A stretch of 64,000 bases of DNA from Cyanobacteriota bacterium (GTDB lineage Bacteria; Acidobacteriota; Vicinamibacteria; Vicinamibacterales; UBA2999), in contig JAIEMQ010000013.1 in assembly GCA_019752015.1 (NCBI GenBank), positions 140,708 to 204,707 on the forward strand, written 5' to 3'. Of the stretch, positions 25,074 through 32,812 are shown in pieces (the first letter of the stretch is position 1; the number at the start of each line of letters is the position of its first letter). A model generated the notes under the pieces. It was not told the origin of the DNA and made no database searches. It worked only from the letters and a program-made list of their open reading frames with translations. The position numbers and the translations under genes were made by a program.

Positions 25074-26803
25074 CCGGCATCGGCGTGTCATCGGGCATCG
25101 CCGTCGGGCGCGCGGTGATCCTCACGCAGCGCACCGAAGTGATGCGCTTCCCGATCCCGCCCGATCGGATCGAACGGGAAGTGCAGGCGCTGCACTCGGC
25201 GCGCGATCTGTCGCGGCAGCAGCTGCGCGACATCAGCGCGCGCATCGCGCAGGGGCCGGCCAGCGAGCTGGCGGCGTTGTTCGACGCGCAAATCCTGATG
25301 CTCGACGACGAGATGCTGATCGGCCAGGCCGAGAAGATCGTCCGCGAGGAGCGTGTCAACGCGGCGTGGGCGGTGCATCGCGCCTATGAGGGCCTGTTCG
25401 AGTTGTTCTCGAAGATGGAGGACCCGTATCTGCGGGAGCGCGAGAACGACGTCGCCGACGTCGCGGGGCGCTTGCGCATGAACCTGCGCCACGGGGCGCG
25501 CGGGCCCAAGGAGCTCCTCAGCCAGATCGACGGACCGTCGATCCTGATCGCCGACGAGCTGACCGCATCGGTGGCCGCGCAGCTCGACTGGTCGCGCGTG
25601 CAGGGCTTCGCGACCGACGCCGGCAGCCGCACGTATCACACCGCGATCCTGGCGCGATCGCTGAAGGTACCGGCGATCGTTGGTCTGCACGACGCCTCGC
25701 TGCGAATCGTCGCCGGCACGCCGCTCGTCCTCGACGGCACCACCGGCGAGCTCGTGGTGTCGCCGTCGCCCGAGGCGATCGACGAGGCGCAGCGCCGCGC
25801 CGCCTGGCCGCGCCGCAAGGGAACGGGCGCGGGGGAGGCCGGGCCGATCGTGACGACCGACGGCGTCCGCGTCAGGCTCGAAGCCAACATCGAGCTGCTC
25901 GAAGATCTCGAATACCTCAACGAGTACGGCGCCGAAGGCGTCGGCCTGTATCGCTCGGAGTTCATGCTGTCGGGCCGCGCGCTCGAGAGCGTCACCGAGG
26001 ACGAGCAGTACGCGATGTATCGCAGCCTGATCGAGCAGGTCGCGCCGCGGCCGGTGACGATCCGCACGTTCGATCTCGACGAGCGGCAGGTCAGCCGCGA
26101 TCAGCTGCGCCCCGAGCGGCGCCGCACGCGTCCGGGTCTGCGCGGCCTCCGTCTTGGGCTCGCGAATCCCGACCTGTTGCGCACACAACTGCGTGCCCTC
26201 GTCAGGGCGTCCGCCCACGGGCCGCTGCGGATCATGTTTCCGTTCGTGACCGGCGTCGAAGAAGTCCGCCAGGCGCGCGCCATGCTGACAGCGGAGGCAT
26301 CCGCTTTTGGCCGCATTGCCCCCGGTCAAATCCAGGTCGGCGCGATGATCGAAGTGCCGTCGGCGGCGCTCGCCGCGGATCTGCTCGCGCCCGACGTCGA
26401 CTTCTTCACAATCGGCACCAACGATCTGATCCAATACTCGCTCGCCGTCGATCGCACCGACGATCGCGTATCGGATCTGTACGAGCCGCTGCATCCGGCG
26501 GTGCTGCGGTTGATCCGCGTCGTGCGCCGCGCCGCCGCGCGCCACCGCATTCCCGTCTCACTATGCGGCGAGATGGCATCGGATCCCGCGCTGGTCGGGC
26601 TGCTCGTCGGCCTCGGCCTCACCGAGTTCAGCATGACGCCGGGCGCCATCCCGATCGTCCGGCAGGTCGTGCAGGAGCTGAGCGCGCAGGATGCGCGCCG
26701 CCTGGCCGGCCACGCGCTGCGGCTCGCCACCGCCGCCGAAATCGAGGAGTACCTCTTCGACGCGCTCGCCGCGTCCGCCATTCAAAGGAGTCCGTCGTCT
26801 TGA
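25061..26803 (+). CDS. ptsI: PTS enzyme I (PEP-protein phosphotransferase)
   Basis: Enzyme I takes phosphate from PEP and passes it to HPr. The 580-residue product has the HPr-binding helical domain, the active histidine in GSRTYHTAIL (about residue 192), the TIM-barrel signature FFTIGTNDLIQYSLAVDR and the catalytic cysteine in VSLCGEMASDP (about residue 502). The segment that is usually RTxDxGGDK reads RTFDLDERQ, a deviation near the PEP site. GAGAAGAG precedes ATG 25061. Confidence 0.95.
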   Translation: MDRLTGIGVSSGIAVGRAVILTQRTEVMRFPIPPDRIEREVQALHSARDLSRQQLRDISARIAQGPASELAALFDAQILMLDDEMLIGQAEKIVREERVNAAWAVHRAYEGLFELFSKMEDPYLRERENDVADVAGRLRMNLRHGARGPKELLSQIDGPSILIADELTASVAAQLDWSRVQGFATDAGSRTYHTAILARSLKVPAIVGLHDASLRIVAGTPLVLDGTTGELVVSPSPEAIDEAQRRAAWPRRKGTGAGEAGPIVTTDGVRVRLEANIELLEDLEYLNEYGAEGVGLYRSEFMLSGRALESVTEDEQYAMYRSLIEQVAPRPVTIRTFDLDERQVSRDQLRPERRRTRPGLRGLRLGLANPDLLRTQLRALVRASAHGPLRIMFPFVTGVEEVRQARAMLTAEASAFGRIAPGQIQVGAMIEVPSAALAADLLAPDVDFFTIGTNDLIQYSLAVDRTDDRVSDLYEPLHPAVLRLIRVVRRAAARHRIPVSLCGEMASDPALVGLLVGLGLTEFSMTPGAIPIVRQVVQELSAQDARRLAGHALRLATAAEIEEYLFDALAASAIQRSPSS

Positions 26804-27168
26804 ATATCGATTCGAAGCAGCCGCTCCACCGCGTGGAAAAGCCGTGGGGCTACGAAGTGTGGTGGGCGAAGACCGGCCGGTACGTCGGCAAGCAGATCCA
26901 CATCAACAAGGGCCACGCGCTCAGCCTGCAGTACCACAACGTCAAGGACGAAACGATCTTCGTCTGGTCGGGCAAGATGCTGTTCGAGCGCGAGATCGAC
27001 GGGAAACTGGTCGGCGTGGAAATGACGCCTGGCGATGCGGTGCACGTGACGCCGCCGACGGTGCATCGGATGACCGCGATCGAAGATACCGATGTCTTTG
27101 AAGTATCGACCCCTGAGACGGACGATGTCGTCCGCCTCAAGGATAACTATGGTCGTGAAGGAACGTAG
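26800..27168 (+). CDS. Cupin-fold protein related to phosphomannose isomerase type II C-terminus
   Basis: The 122-residue single-domain cupin contains VEKPWGYEVWWAK, INKGHALSLQYHNVKDE and MTPGDAVHVTPPTVHRM, the metal-binding HxH...H pattern found in mannose-6-phosphate isomerase type II domains and related sugar-nucleotide enzymes. TTG 26800 is preferred because AAAGGAG (26784-26790) sits 9 nt upstream and TTG overlaps the ptsI stop (TTGA). It closes the lptC/lptA-to-ptsI transcription unit. An isomerase role is plausible but unproven. Confidence 0.85.
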   Translation: MNIDSKQPLHRVEKPWGYEVWWAKTGRYVGKQIHINKGHALSLQYHNVKDETIFVWSGKMLFEREIDGKLVGVEMTPGDAVHVTPPTVHRMTAIEDTDVFEVSTPETDDVVRLKDNYGREGT

Positions 27169-27171
27169 CGC

Positions 27172-27603
27172 TCAGAACGGAATGTCGTCGTCGGTGACGG
27201 GGGCGGCACTGGCCATCGGGTCCTGATAGCCGCCGCTGTCACCACGATCCTCGGTGCGCGCGCCGCCGCGGCCGCCGCCGCCGCCGAGCAGCACGATCTT
27301 GTCGGCCTTCACTTCCGTCGTGTAGTGCTTCTGGCCTTCTTTCTCCCACTGGCGCGTCTGTAACCGGCCTTCGAGATAGATCTGCTTGCCCTTGACGAGA
27401 TAGGGCTGCAGCGAATCGGCCGCCTTGCCCCACAACACGATGCGGTGCCACTCCGTCTGTTCCTTCTTCTCGCCCTCGCGCGACGTCCAGTTTTCGGTCG
27501 TCGCAATGCTGAAGCTGGCCACCGACTGGCCGCCCGGGGTCACACGTACTTCGGCATCCTTACCCAGGTTGCCGACCAGGATTACTTTGTTCACGCTGCC
27601 CAT
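27172..27603 (-). CDS. ssb: Single-stranded DNA-binding protein
   Basis: The 143-residue SSB has the OB fold (VNKVILVGNLGKDAEVRVTP, TEWHRIVLWGKAADSL, YLEGRLQTRQWEKEGQ), a glycine/arginine-rich linker and the acidic tip DDDIPF that recruits repair and replication proteins. A strong GAGGAGAGG ribosome site lies about 5 nt before the ATG. It converges on the preceding plus-strand operon with a 3-bp gap. Confidence 0.97.
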   Translation of the reverse strand: MGSVNKVILVGNLGKDAEVRVTPGGQSVASFSIATTENWTSREGEKKEQTEWHRIVLWGKAADSLQPYLVKGKQIYLEGRLQTRQWEKEGQKHYTTEVKADKIVLLGGGGGRGGARTEDRGDSGGYQDPMASAAPVTDDDIPF

Positions 27604-27738
27604 GTCACGCCTCTCCTCGCCACGTATTCAAGTTGTTGTGCACGTATTCGATCGCTCTGATGGTGGATATCAAAGCATCTTACTTCAGCGTGACAGGGGA
27701 GGTCCCGCCTTCGCGCAAGGCGCTACGGCGGGCAGGCG
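27604..27738. promoter_or_regulatory. ssb upstream region with 20-bp-spaced direct repeats and a hairpin repeat
   Basis: Two direct copies of CACGTATTC (27621-27629 and 27641-27649) lie exactly 20 bp apart, two helical turns, just upstream of ssb. This is a plausible site for a dimeric regulator. At 27703-27737 lies a CCCGCCTTCGC...GGCGGG imperfect hairpin, one of four related copies in the window. No clear -35/-10 pair stands out. Confidence 0.5.
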
Positions 27739-28644
27739 CTACCCGCGCGGCTTGCCGCGATTGAGGCGATCCAGCTGCTGCTTCGCCAATCGGGCGGTCT
27801 CGTGGTCGGGATAGTTCTTCATGAGCGTCTCGAACGATTCGCGTGCCCGATCGACCTGGCCCATGGCGCTCAGCGCGACGCCGCGCTTGTAGTACGCGTC
27901 CGGCACGCGGTCGCCCTTCGGATAGGAGTTGATCACCCGGTTATACGCATCAATCGCCTGGGAAAACTTGCCGTCCTGCTGGTAGCACTCGCCGACATAC
28001 CACTGGGCGTCGTCGGCCAGCTCGGTGCGGCTGAAGTTGCGAAGATACGAGTTGAACCCCTCGATGCAGAGCGCCCATTGGCCCATCGTGAAGTCGGACA
28101 GCGACGTGTTGTAGAGACGCTGCGGCGTCATGCCGGGCGCGAGTGCAACCGCCGGAGCCGATGCTGTCGGTGGCGCGGCCGGGGAGTCCGGCGTCCCCGG
28201 TGCCACTGCGGCAGCCGACGGATCGACGGGCGCCGACGGTGCCGCCTGGTATTGCGGAATCGCGAGACGCAGCGCTTCCACTTCCTGGGCGAGGCTGGTG
28301 ATGCGAACGGTGTTCTCGTCGATGCGCTCGCGAACAATGCGCAGGTCGCCGCCGAACTGATCGACCGCCAGCTTCTGATCGGCGAACGATTTGCGCGTCA
28401 TGGCGTTCTGATCGTCAATCCGCGAGTTGATCGTCTTCAGCGTCGTCGCGAGCTGCTCGATCGCCGCGGTCAATTGCTGCTGCAGCAGCTGCGTCTGCTC
28501 CTGGAGCATGCGCAGGTCCGCCATCATCTGCCGTTCACGCTGCGACTGTGCGGCGGCCGGGCTGGCGGTGAGAAGCAGAACCGCAAGCCCCAAGCCCAAG
28601 GTGCCAAGCCCCAGGCCCCAGGTCCCAAGCCCCTTCATGCTCAT
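27739..28644 (-). CDS. cpoB: Tol-Pal system protein CpoB/YbgF
   Basis: The 301-residue periplasmic protein follows pal, as in proteobacterial tol-pal operons. After the signal peptide comes a coiled-coil (about residues 33-120), a Pro/Ala linker and a TPR domain (LSDFTMGQWALCIEGFNSYLRNF, ADDAQWYVGECYQQDGKF, DAYYKRGVALSAMGQ). CpoB links outer-membrane constriction to peptidoglycan synthesis in E. coli. The signal-peptide core is Gly-Leu repeats encoded by a short tandem DNA repeat (28581-28634). ATG 28644 or 28638 may be used. Confidence 0.93.
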   Translation of the reverse strand: MSMKGLGTWGLGLGTLGLGLAVLLLTASPAAAQSQRERQMMADLRMLQEQTQLLQQQLTAAIEQLATTLKTINSRIDDQNAMTRKSFADQKLAVDQFGGDLRIVRERIDENTVRITSLAQEVEALRLAIPQYQAAPSAPVDPSAAAVAPGTPDSPAAPPTASAPAVALAPGMTPQRLYNTSLSDFTMGQWALCIEGFNSYLRNFSRTELADDAQWYVGECYQQDGKFSQAIDAYNRVINSYPKGDRVPDAYYKRGVALSAMGQVDRARESFETLMKNYPDHETARLAKQQLDRLNRGKPRG

Positions 28645-28653
28645 AGCCCCATC

Positions 28654-29232
28654 TTACTTTGCCGTGATCACGAAATGCGCGCGCCGGTTCTGCTTCCAGG
28701 CCGCGTCATCGTGACCGGCATCGAACGGGAACTCCTTGCCGTAGCTCACGGTCTTGACCTTGTCCGCTGAAATCCCCAGCGAGACGAGGTAAGTCTTGGC
28801 CGCCAGCGCGCGGCGCTCTCCAAGCGCGAGGTTGTATTCGGCGGTGCCGCGCTCGTCGCAGTGGCCCTCAATCGTGACCTGCATGCCCGGGTACTTCTTG
28901 AGCACGGCGGCGTTGGCCTGCAACACCTGCTGCCCCTCGGCGCTGACGTCCGAGCTGTCGAGCTCGAAATAGAGCGGGCGGAGCGGCGAGTCGCGGTTCA
29001 GATCGTCCAGCGTCTTCGATCCAATCGTGTCCTCGGCCGGCATCGGCGGCACGATCACCGGCTCCATCACCGGCTTCGGCGGCGGAGGCGGACCACCGGT
29101 CGACGTGCCGGCCGGGTCGACGGCGGGTGGCGGCATCGGCCGCGCCACCGGCGGCTTGTTGCCCTTGTTGCAGGCCGCGATCACCACGGCCAACAGGACG
29201 ATCAGGATTACCAGTGACTGTGTCTTTTTCAT
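28654..29232 (-). CDS. pal: Peptidoglycan-associated lipoprotein
   Basis: Pal anchors the outer membrane to peptidoglycan. The 192-residue protein has a lipoprotein signal (VIAAC, Cys about 21), a proline-rich linker, and the OmpA-like domain with FELDSSDVSAEGQQVL, TIEGHCDERGTAEYNLALGERRA and VSYGKEFP. ATG 29232 is the start because it gives the signal peptide MKKTQSLVILIVLLAVV. The frame upstream is open only through a 9-bp tandem array translated as Gly-Ser-Arg repeats, which is not coding. Confidence 0.96.
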   Translation of the reverse strand: MKKTQSLVILIVLLAVVIAACNKGNKPPVARPMPPPAVDPAGTSTGGPPPPPKPVMEPVIVPPMPAEDTIGSKTLDDLNRDSPLRPLYFELDSSDVSAEGQQVLQANAAVLKKYPGMQVTIEGHCDERGTAEYNLALGERRALAAKTYLVSLGISADKVKTVSYGKEFPFDAGHDDAAWKQNRRAHFVITAK

Positions 29233-29254
29233 ACTGAACCTAACCCTTGAACTT

Positions 29255-29308
29255 CTGGAACAACTGGAACCCTTGGAACCCCTGGAACCCCTGGAACCCC
29301 TGGAACCC
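29255..29308. repeat. 9-bp tandem array, unit CTGGAACCC
   Basis: Six consecutive 9-bp units (four exact, one with TT for CT at its start, one ending in AA) fill the 80-bp gap between tolB and pal. The array ends 4 bp before the tolB stop codon. It would be transcribed within the tol-pal mRNA. Confidence 0.93.
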
Positions 29309-29312
29309 TTGT

Positions 29313-30686
29313 TTATTGCGACCAGTTCGGAGTCTGGTTGTTGCCTTCTCTCGTAATCTGCCGGAGGTTGCGGCCGTCGCGATCCACCGTGAAGATCTGG
29401 CTGCGGCCCGCGCGCGTCGACATGAAGGCGAGGTGACGGCCGTTCGGCGACCACGCCGGGCTTTCGTTGGTGCCTTCACCAAACGTGATCTGCCGCGTTT
29501 CGCCGGTGGCAATGGTCAGGATCTTGATGTCGAAACCCGGCCCGGTGCGGGCACTGAACGCGATCTCGTTGTACGGCGCCGGCGACCACGTCGGCCGATC
29601 CGCGTATGACTCCTGTGAAATGCGGCGGATGCCCGCGCCGTCGACGCCGATTACGTAGATCTGCGGCGTGCCGGACCGACCCGATGCAAATGCGATCTGC
29701 GTGCCCGACGGCGACCACGTCGGCGTCGAATCGATTTCAGGATTGTTGGTGAGCCGGCGGACGTCGGAGCCGTCGCGGTCCATCACATAGATTTCGGGGT
29801 TGCCGTCGCGATTCGACGTGAACGCGATCTTCGTCCCATCCGGCGAGAACACCGGCAGCCAGTTCTGCCCGCTGCCTTTCGACGGCGTCTCCATGGTCCC
29901 CGCGTAGATGTTGGAGATCAGGATGTCAGGCGCGCCGGTGCGATACGACGTGTACACGATCGAGCGGCCGTCTGGTGACCAGTTCGGGAACACGTTCAAC
30001 GCGCGGTTGATGGTGATGCGGCGAGGATTCGCGCCGTCATAGTCCGCGACGTAGACCTCCTTGACCTCACGCTTTTCAACCGTGCCGAGCACGGCTTCGC
30101 GGTTGCGATCCGAGGAGAACGTCAACTTGGTGCGCGCGACACCGCGCATGCTGCGCTGCGATTCGTGCAACTCGTCGGACATGGTGTGGGCGTAGAGTCG
30201 AGGGTTCGCGGCAGCGCCCGTGTATTCGCGTCCGTAGATCGATTGTTGCGCCTTGACGTTATAGAGACGGAGCTCGACCTTGATGCCGGTCGCGACCTTT
30301 TGCACCGTGCCGATCACCACGCCATCGGCGCCGAGCTCCCGCCATCGCTCGTAGGGCACCGTGCCGATGCTCGCCGCGGGCGGGATGCTCTTATAGGTGT
30401 CGCGCGGGATCATGTAGAACTCGCGCTCGTAATGCAGATCGTCCCACAGCACCTGGCCGATGGTGCGTGCGGCCTCGACGGTTTCGCGGTCGGCCGATAG
30501 CGCCAGCAGATCGGGTACCGCCAGGCGAACTTGCGCACCGGCCGAATCCGAAATGATGACGCCGACCGACGTCTGCGTCTGCGGCTGCGCCGGTGGCTGG
30601 GGCGCGGGCTGTTGCGCCGCGACCATCGCGGATGCCGCGACGATCACCGCGCCCACAACCTTCGTTCGGAATGAGTAGTTAGGCAT
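29313..30686 (-). CDS. tolB: Tol-Pal system beta-propeller protein TolB
   Basis: The 457-residue periplasmic protein has a signal peptide, the N-terminal TolB domain (DLLALSADRETVEAARTIGQVLWDDLHYEREF), and a C-terminal six-bladed propeller of repeats such as IVYTSYRTGAPDIL, IAFTSNRDGNPEIYVMD and LAFMSTRAGRSQIFTVD. It interacts with Pal. Order and strand match the tol-pal operon, and the length is normal. Confidence 0.97.
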   Translation of the reverse strand: MPNYSFRTKVVGAVIVAASAMVAAQQPAPQPPAQPQTQTSVGVIISDSAGAQVRLAVPDLLALSADRETVEAARTIGQVLWDDLHYEREFYMIPRDTYKSIPPAASIGTVPYERWRELGADGVVIGTVQKVATGIKVELRLYNVKAQQSIYGREYTGAAANPRLYAHTMSDELHESQRSMRGVARTKLTFSSDRNREAVLGTVEKREVKEVYVADYDGANPRRITINRALNVFPNWSPDGRSIVYTSYRTGAPDILISNIYAGTMETPSKGSGQNWLPVFSPDGTKIAFTSNRDGNPEIYVMDRDGSDVRRLTNNPEIDSTPTWSPSGTQIAFASGRSGTPQIYVIGVDGAGIRRISQESYADRPTWSPAPYNEIAFSARTGPGFDIKILTIATGETRQITFGEGTNESPAWSPNGRHLAFMSTRAGRSQIFTVDRDGRNLRQITREGNNQTPNWSQ

Positions 30687-30695
30687 CTCGTTGTC

Positions 30696-31469
30696 TCAAC
30701 GCGTGTAATCAAAATACAAATGCACGGCCAGCGCCGGTTCACTGTAGCCCTCGGGCAGTGGCGGCAGCTTGGTCAGGAGCAGCGCACGACGCGCGAATGA
30801 GTCCATCGTTTCCACACCGCTGGACTGCTCGACGGTGATGTCGGTAACGCGGCCATCTCTCTGGATCACGAAGCGCAAGTGCGTCCGGCCAACGGCGCCG
30901 ACCTGGCTGTTCCAGTTCCTCCGGATCAGCGTCGACATCGTCGTGAGGTATTCCGGGCAGCAGAAGTCAGTGACTTCGAGGCTCCCGCCTGCGCCGCCCC
31001 CACCCGACGACAGGCCGAAGCCCATGCCCTTGGCGGGATTCTTCGCGATCGAGGAGCCTTCCTGAACTTCCTTGCCGACCGTGGGCTTCGCGCTCTTCGG
31101 ATCTTTCGCGTCGACTTTGTTGGGCGTCACCTTCTTCGGCGGCGCCTTGGTCGGCTCGACCATGTCCGGGGTCTTCGCCGCGGGTGGGCGCACCGGCTCG
31201 ATTGCCTTCTTGGTTTCGACCGTCAATTCCTTTTGAATCGTGTTCCGGCCTTGCACCTCGGTACCGCCCGTGTCCGGACCGATTGGTCCGCCAAGACTAA
31301 TCTGCATGATCGTCTCAGGCACTTCGTTCTTCGCGCCGAACCACCATGACGGCAGGAACACAAACGCGACCAGGACCGTGACGTGCGCAATCCCCGACGC
31401 GCCGAGCATCGCGCTCAGGCCGTCTGTCTTCGGGGTGCGTGCGGCGAGGACTTCGGAAACCGCATCCAT
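30696..31469 (-). CDS. TonB/TolA-type energy transducer
   Basis: The 257-residue protein has one N-terminal membrane anchor (about residues 22-42), a long Pro/Lys-rich periplasmic spacer and a C-terminal TonB-type domain (FCCPEYLTTMSTLIRRNWNSQ, HLRFVIQRDGRVTDITVEQSSG). Its place between tolR and tolB indicates that it fills the TolA role, although the C-terminal domain is of the TonB class. Confidence 0.88.
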   Translation of the reverse strand: MDAVSEVLAARTPKTDGLSAMLGASGIAHVTVLVAFVFLPSWWFGAKNEVPETIMQISLGGPIGPDTGGTEVQGRNTIQKELTVETKKAIEPVRPPAAKTPDMVEPTKAPPKKVTPNKVDAKDPKSAKPTVGKEVQEGSSIAKNPAKGMGFGLSSGGGGAGGSLEVTDFCCPEYLTTMSTLIRRNWNSQVGAVGRTHLRFVIQRDGRVTDITVEQSSGVETMDSFARRALLLTKLPPLPEGYSEPALAVHLYFDYTR

Positions 31470-31472
31470 GAT

Positions 31473-31934
31473 CTATTGATTGCGCCGCTCTTGCGCGACG
31501 ACGCCGATCTTTTCGACGCCGGCTTCCTTCAATCGGCCGAACACATCCATTAATTCCTGCAATTGCACTTCGCCGTCGCCGCGCAGGAACACCTGCTTGT
31601 CGCTGCGGCCCTGCAGCGACTGGCGCATCCGCTCGCCGAGTAAATCAATCGGCACGCTGTCCTGGTTGATGAACACCCGACGATCTTGTCGGTACGAGGT
31701 CGGAACCGACACGTAGAGCGGATCGGTATTGGTCAATTTGTCGGCGCGTCTCGTGACCGGCAGGTTCACCTCGACGCCCTTCTGCATCATCGGTGCCGCC
31801 ACCATGAAGATGATCAGCAACACGAGCATCACGTCGACCAGCGGGATGACGTTGATTTCCGACAGGGATGTCGTCACGCGCCGCCCGCGGCGCCGCCCCG
31901 TAATCGCGTCGGCCTGCGCCGCCACCTTCGGCAT
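31473..31934 (-). CDS. tolR: ExbD/TolR family proton-channel protein
   Basis: The 153-residue protein has one membrane span with the essential aspartate (SEINVIPLVDVMLVLLIIFMV) and a periplasmic domain with VFLRGDGEVQLQELMDVFGRLKEAG. It forms the proton-driven motor with TolQ. ATG 31934 is chosen because it overlaps the tolQ stop (TAATG); the frame extends further but only as antisense-like sequence. Confidence 0.95.
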   Translation of the reverse strand: MPKVAAQADAITGRRRGRRVTTSLSEINVIPLVDVMLVLLIIFMVAAPMMQKGVEVNLPVTRRADKLTNTDPLYVSVPTSYRQDRRVFINQDSVPIDLLGERMRQSLQGRSDKQVFLRGDGEVQLQELMDVFGRLKEAGVEKIGVVAQERRNQ

Positions 31935-32644
31935 TACGTGAAGTTCCTCTCCGAGATGTTCAGGAACTCGAGCGCGAAGTCGTCCATTTCGGACGCGTAG
32001 CCTTTCACCTTCGAGGTGAAGTGGTTGTAAAAGTAAACGGCTGGGATCGCGGCAAACAGGCCGAGCGCCGTCGCGATCAACGCCTCGGCGATCGGCGTGC
32101 TGACCACCGCGAGATCGGTGGAGCCCTGCTGTCCGATGTTCATGAACGCGGTCATGATTCCCCACACCGTTCCAAACAATCCGATGAAGGGCGTGATGCT
32201 CGCGGTCGTCGCCAGGAACCCCACGCGCTTCTCGAGCTTGTTCACTTCGATCGACGAGGCGCGCAGCAGCGCGCGGTCGACCGCCGTGATGCTCTTAAGG
32301 GTTGGACGCGGGGCAGGGGTGCCGGGACTGGCCGACGGCGGCTGCGCCTGGCGCAGCTGGGCCGTCAGCTCGGCGTAGCCCGCCTGGAACATGCCGACGA
32401 GCGGGCTCGACGCGAGCGACGGACAGACCGCCTGCACCTCGGAGAACTTGGCGCTCTTGCGGAACACGTCGATGAATGTCGAGGAATCTTTCTCGATGCC
32501 GCGGAAGGTCCACCACTTGTAAAAGGTGATTCCCCACGAGATCACGGAGAAGAGCAGCAGCAACATCATCACGAACTGGACGATGGGGCTGGCGGCGAAA
32601 ATCAGTTCGGCGAAATCCTGGGCAGTTCCTCGAGCAGGCGGCAT
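31934..32644 (-). CDS. tolQ: MotA/TolQ/ExbB proton channel family protein
   Basis: The 236-residue protein has three membrane spans. The first is near residues 16-40 (ASPIVQFVMMLLLLFSVISW), and the conserved C-terminal pair holds TTASITPFIGLFGTVWGIM and EALIATALGLFAAIPAVYFYN. It starts the tolQ-tolR-tonB/tolA-tolB-pal-cpoB operon and lies downstream of a promoter at 32709-32738. Confidence 0.96.
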   Translation of the reverse strand: MPPARGTAQDFAELIFAASPIVQFVMMLLLLFSVISWGITFYKWWTFRGIEKDSSTFIDVFRKSAKFSEVQAVCPSLASSPLVGMFQAGYAELTAQLRQAQPPSASPGTPAPRPTLKSITAVDRALLRASSIEVNKLEKRVGFLATTASITPFIGLFGTVWGIMTAFMNIGQQGSTDLAVVSTPIAEALIATALGLFAAIPAVYFYNHFTSKVKGYASEMDDFALEFLNISERNFT

Positions 32645-32708
32645 CCCGTCAAAGCCTCCGTTAAGTTTCCCTGGGGATGCGCTGCTGGGAGAGCGCGGTA
32701 TTCGTGCA

Positions 32709-32738
32709 ACCGTAGCACGCCACGGGAAATTCTGTCAA
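32709..32738 (-). promoter_or_regulatory. Predicted promoter of the tol-pal operon
   Basis: Reading the minus strand, TTGACA (32738-32733) and TACGGT (32714-32709) are spaced by 18 bp, placing transcription near 32702 and leaving a leader of about 58 nt before tolQ. The -35 is a perfect consensus and the -10 is weak. Confidence 0.6.
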
Positions 32739-32812
32739 AGCAATGATACGATGAGAGTTCCCCGCCTTCGCCAGGGCGTCGGCGAGGCAGGCCGCCTCTC
32801 AGGGCATTCCCC

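Noticed and set aside
29255..29308. 9-bp array read as coding Gly-Ser-Arg repeats in front of Pal
   Set aside because: The lipoprotein signal peptide begins at ATG 29232, and the upstream frame is open only because the unit length is a multiple of three.
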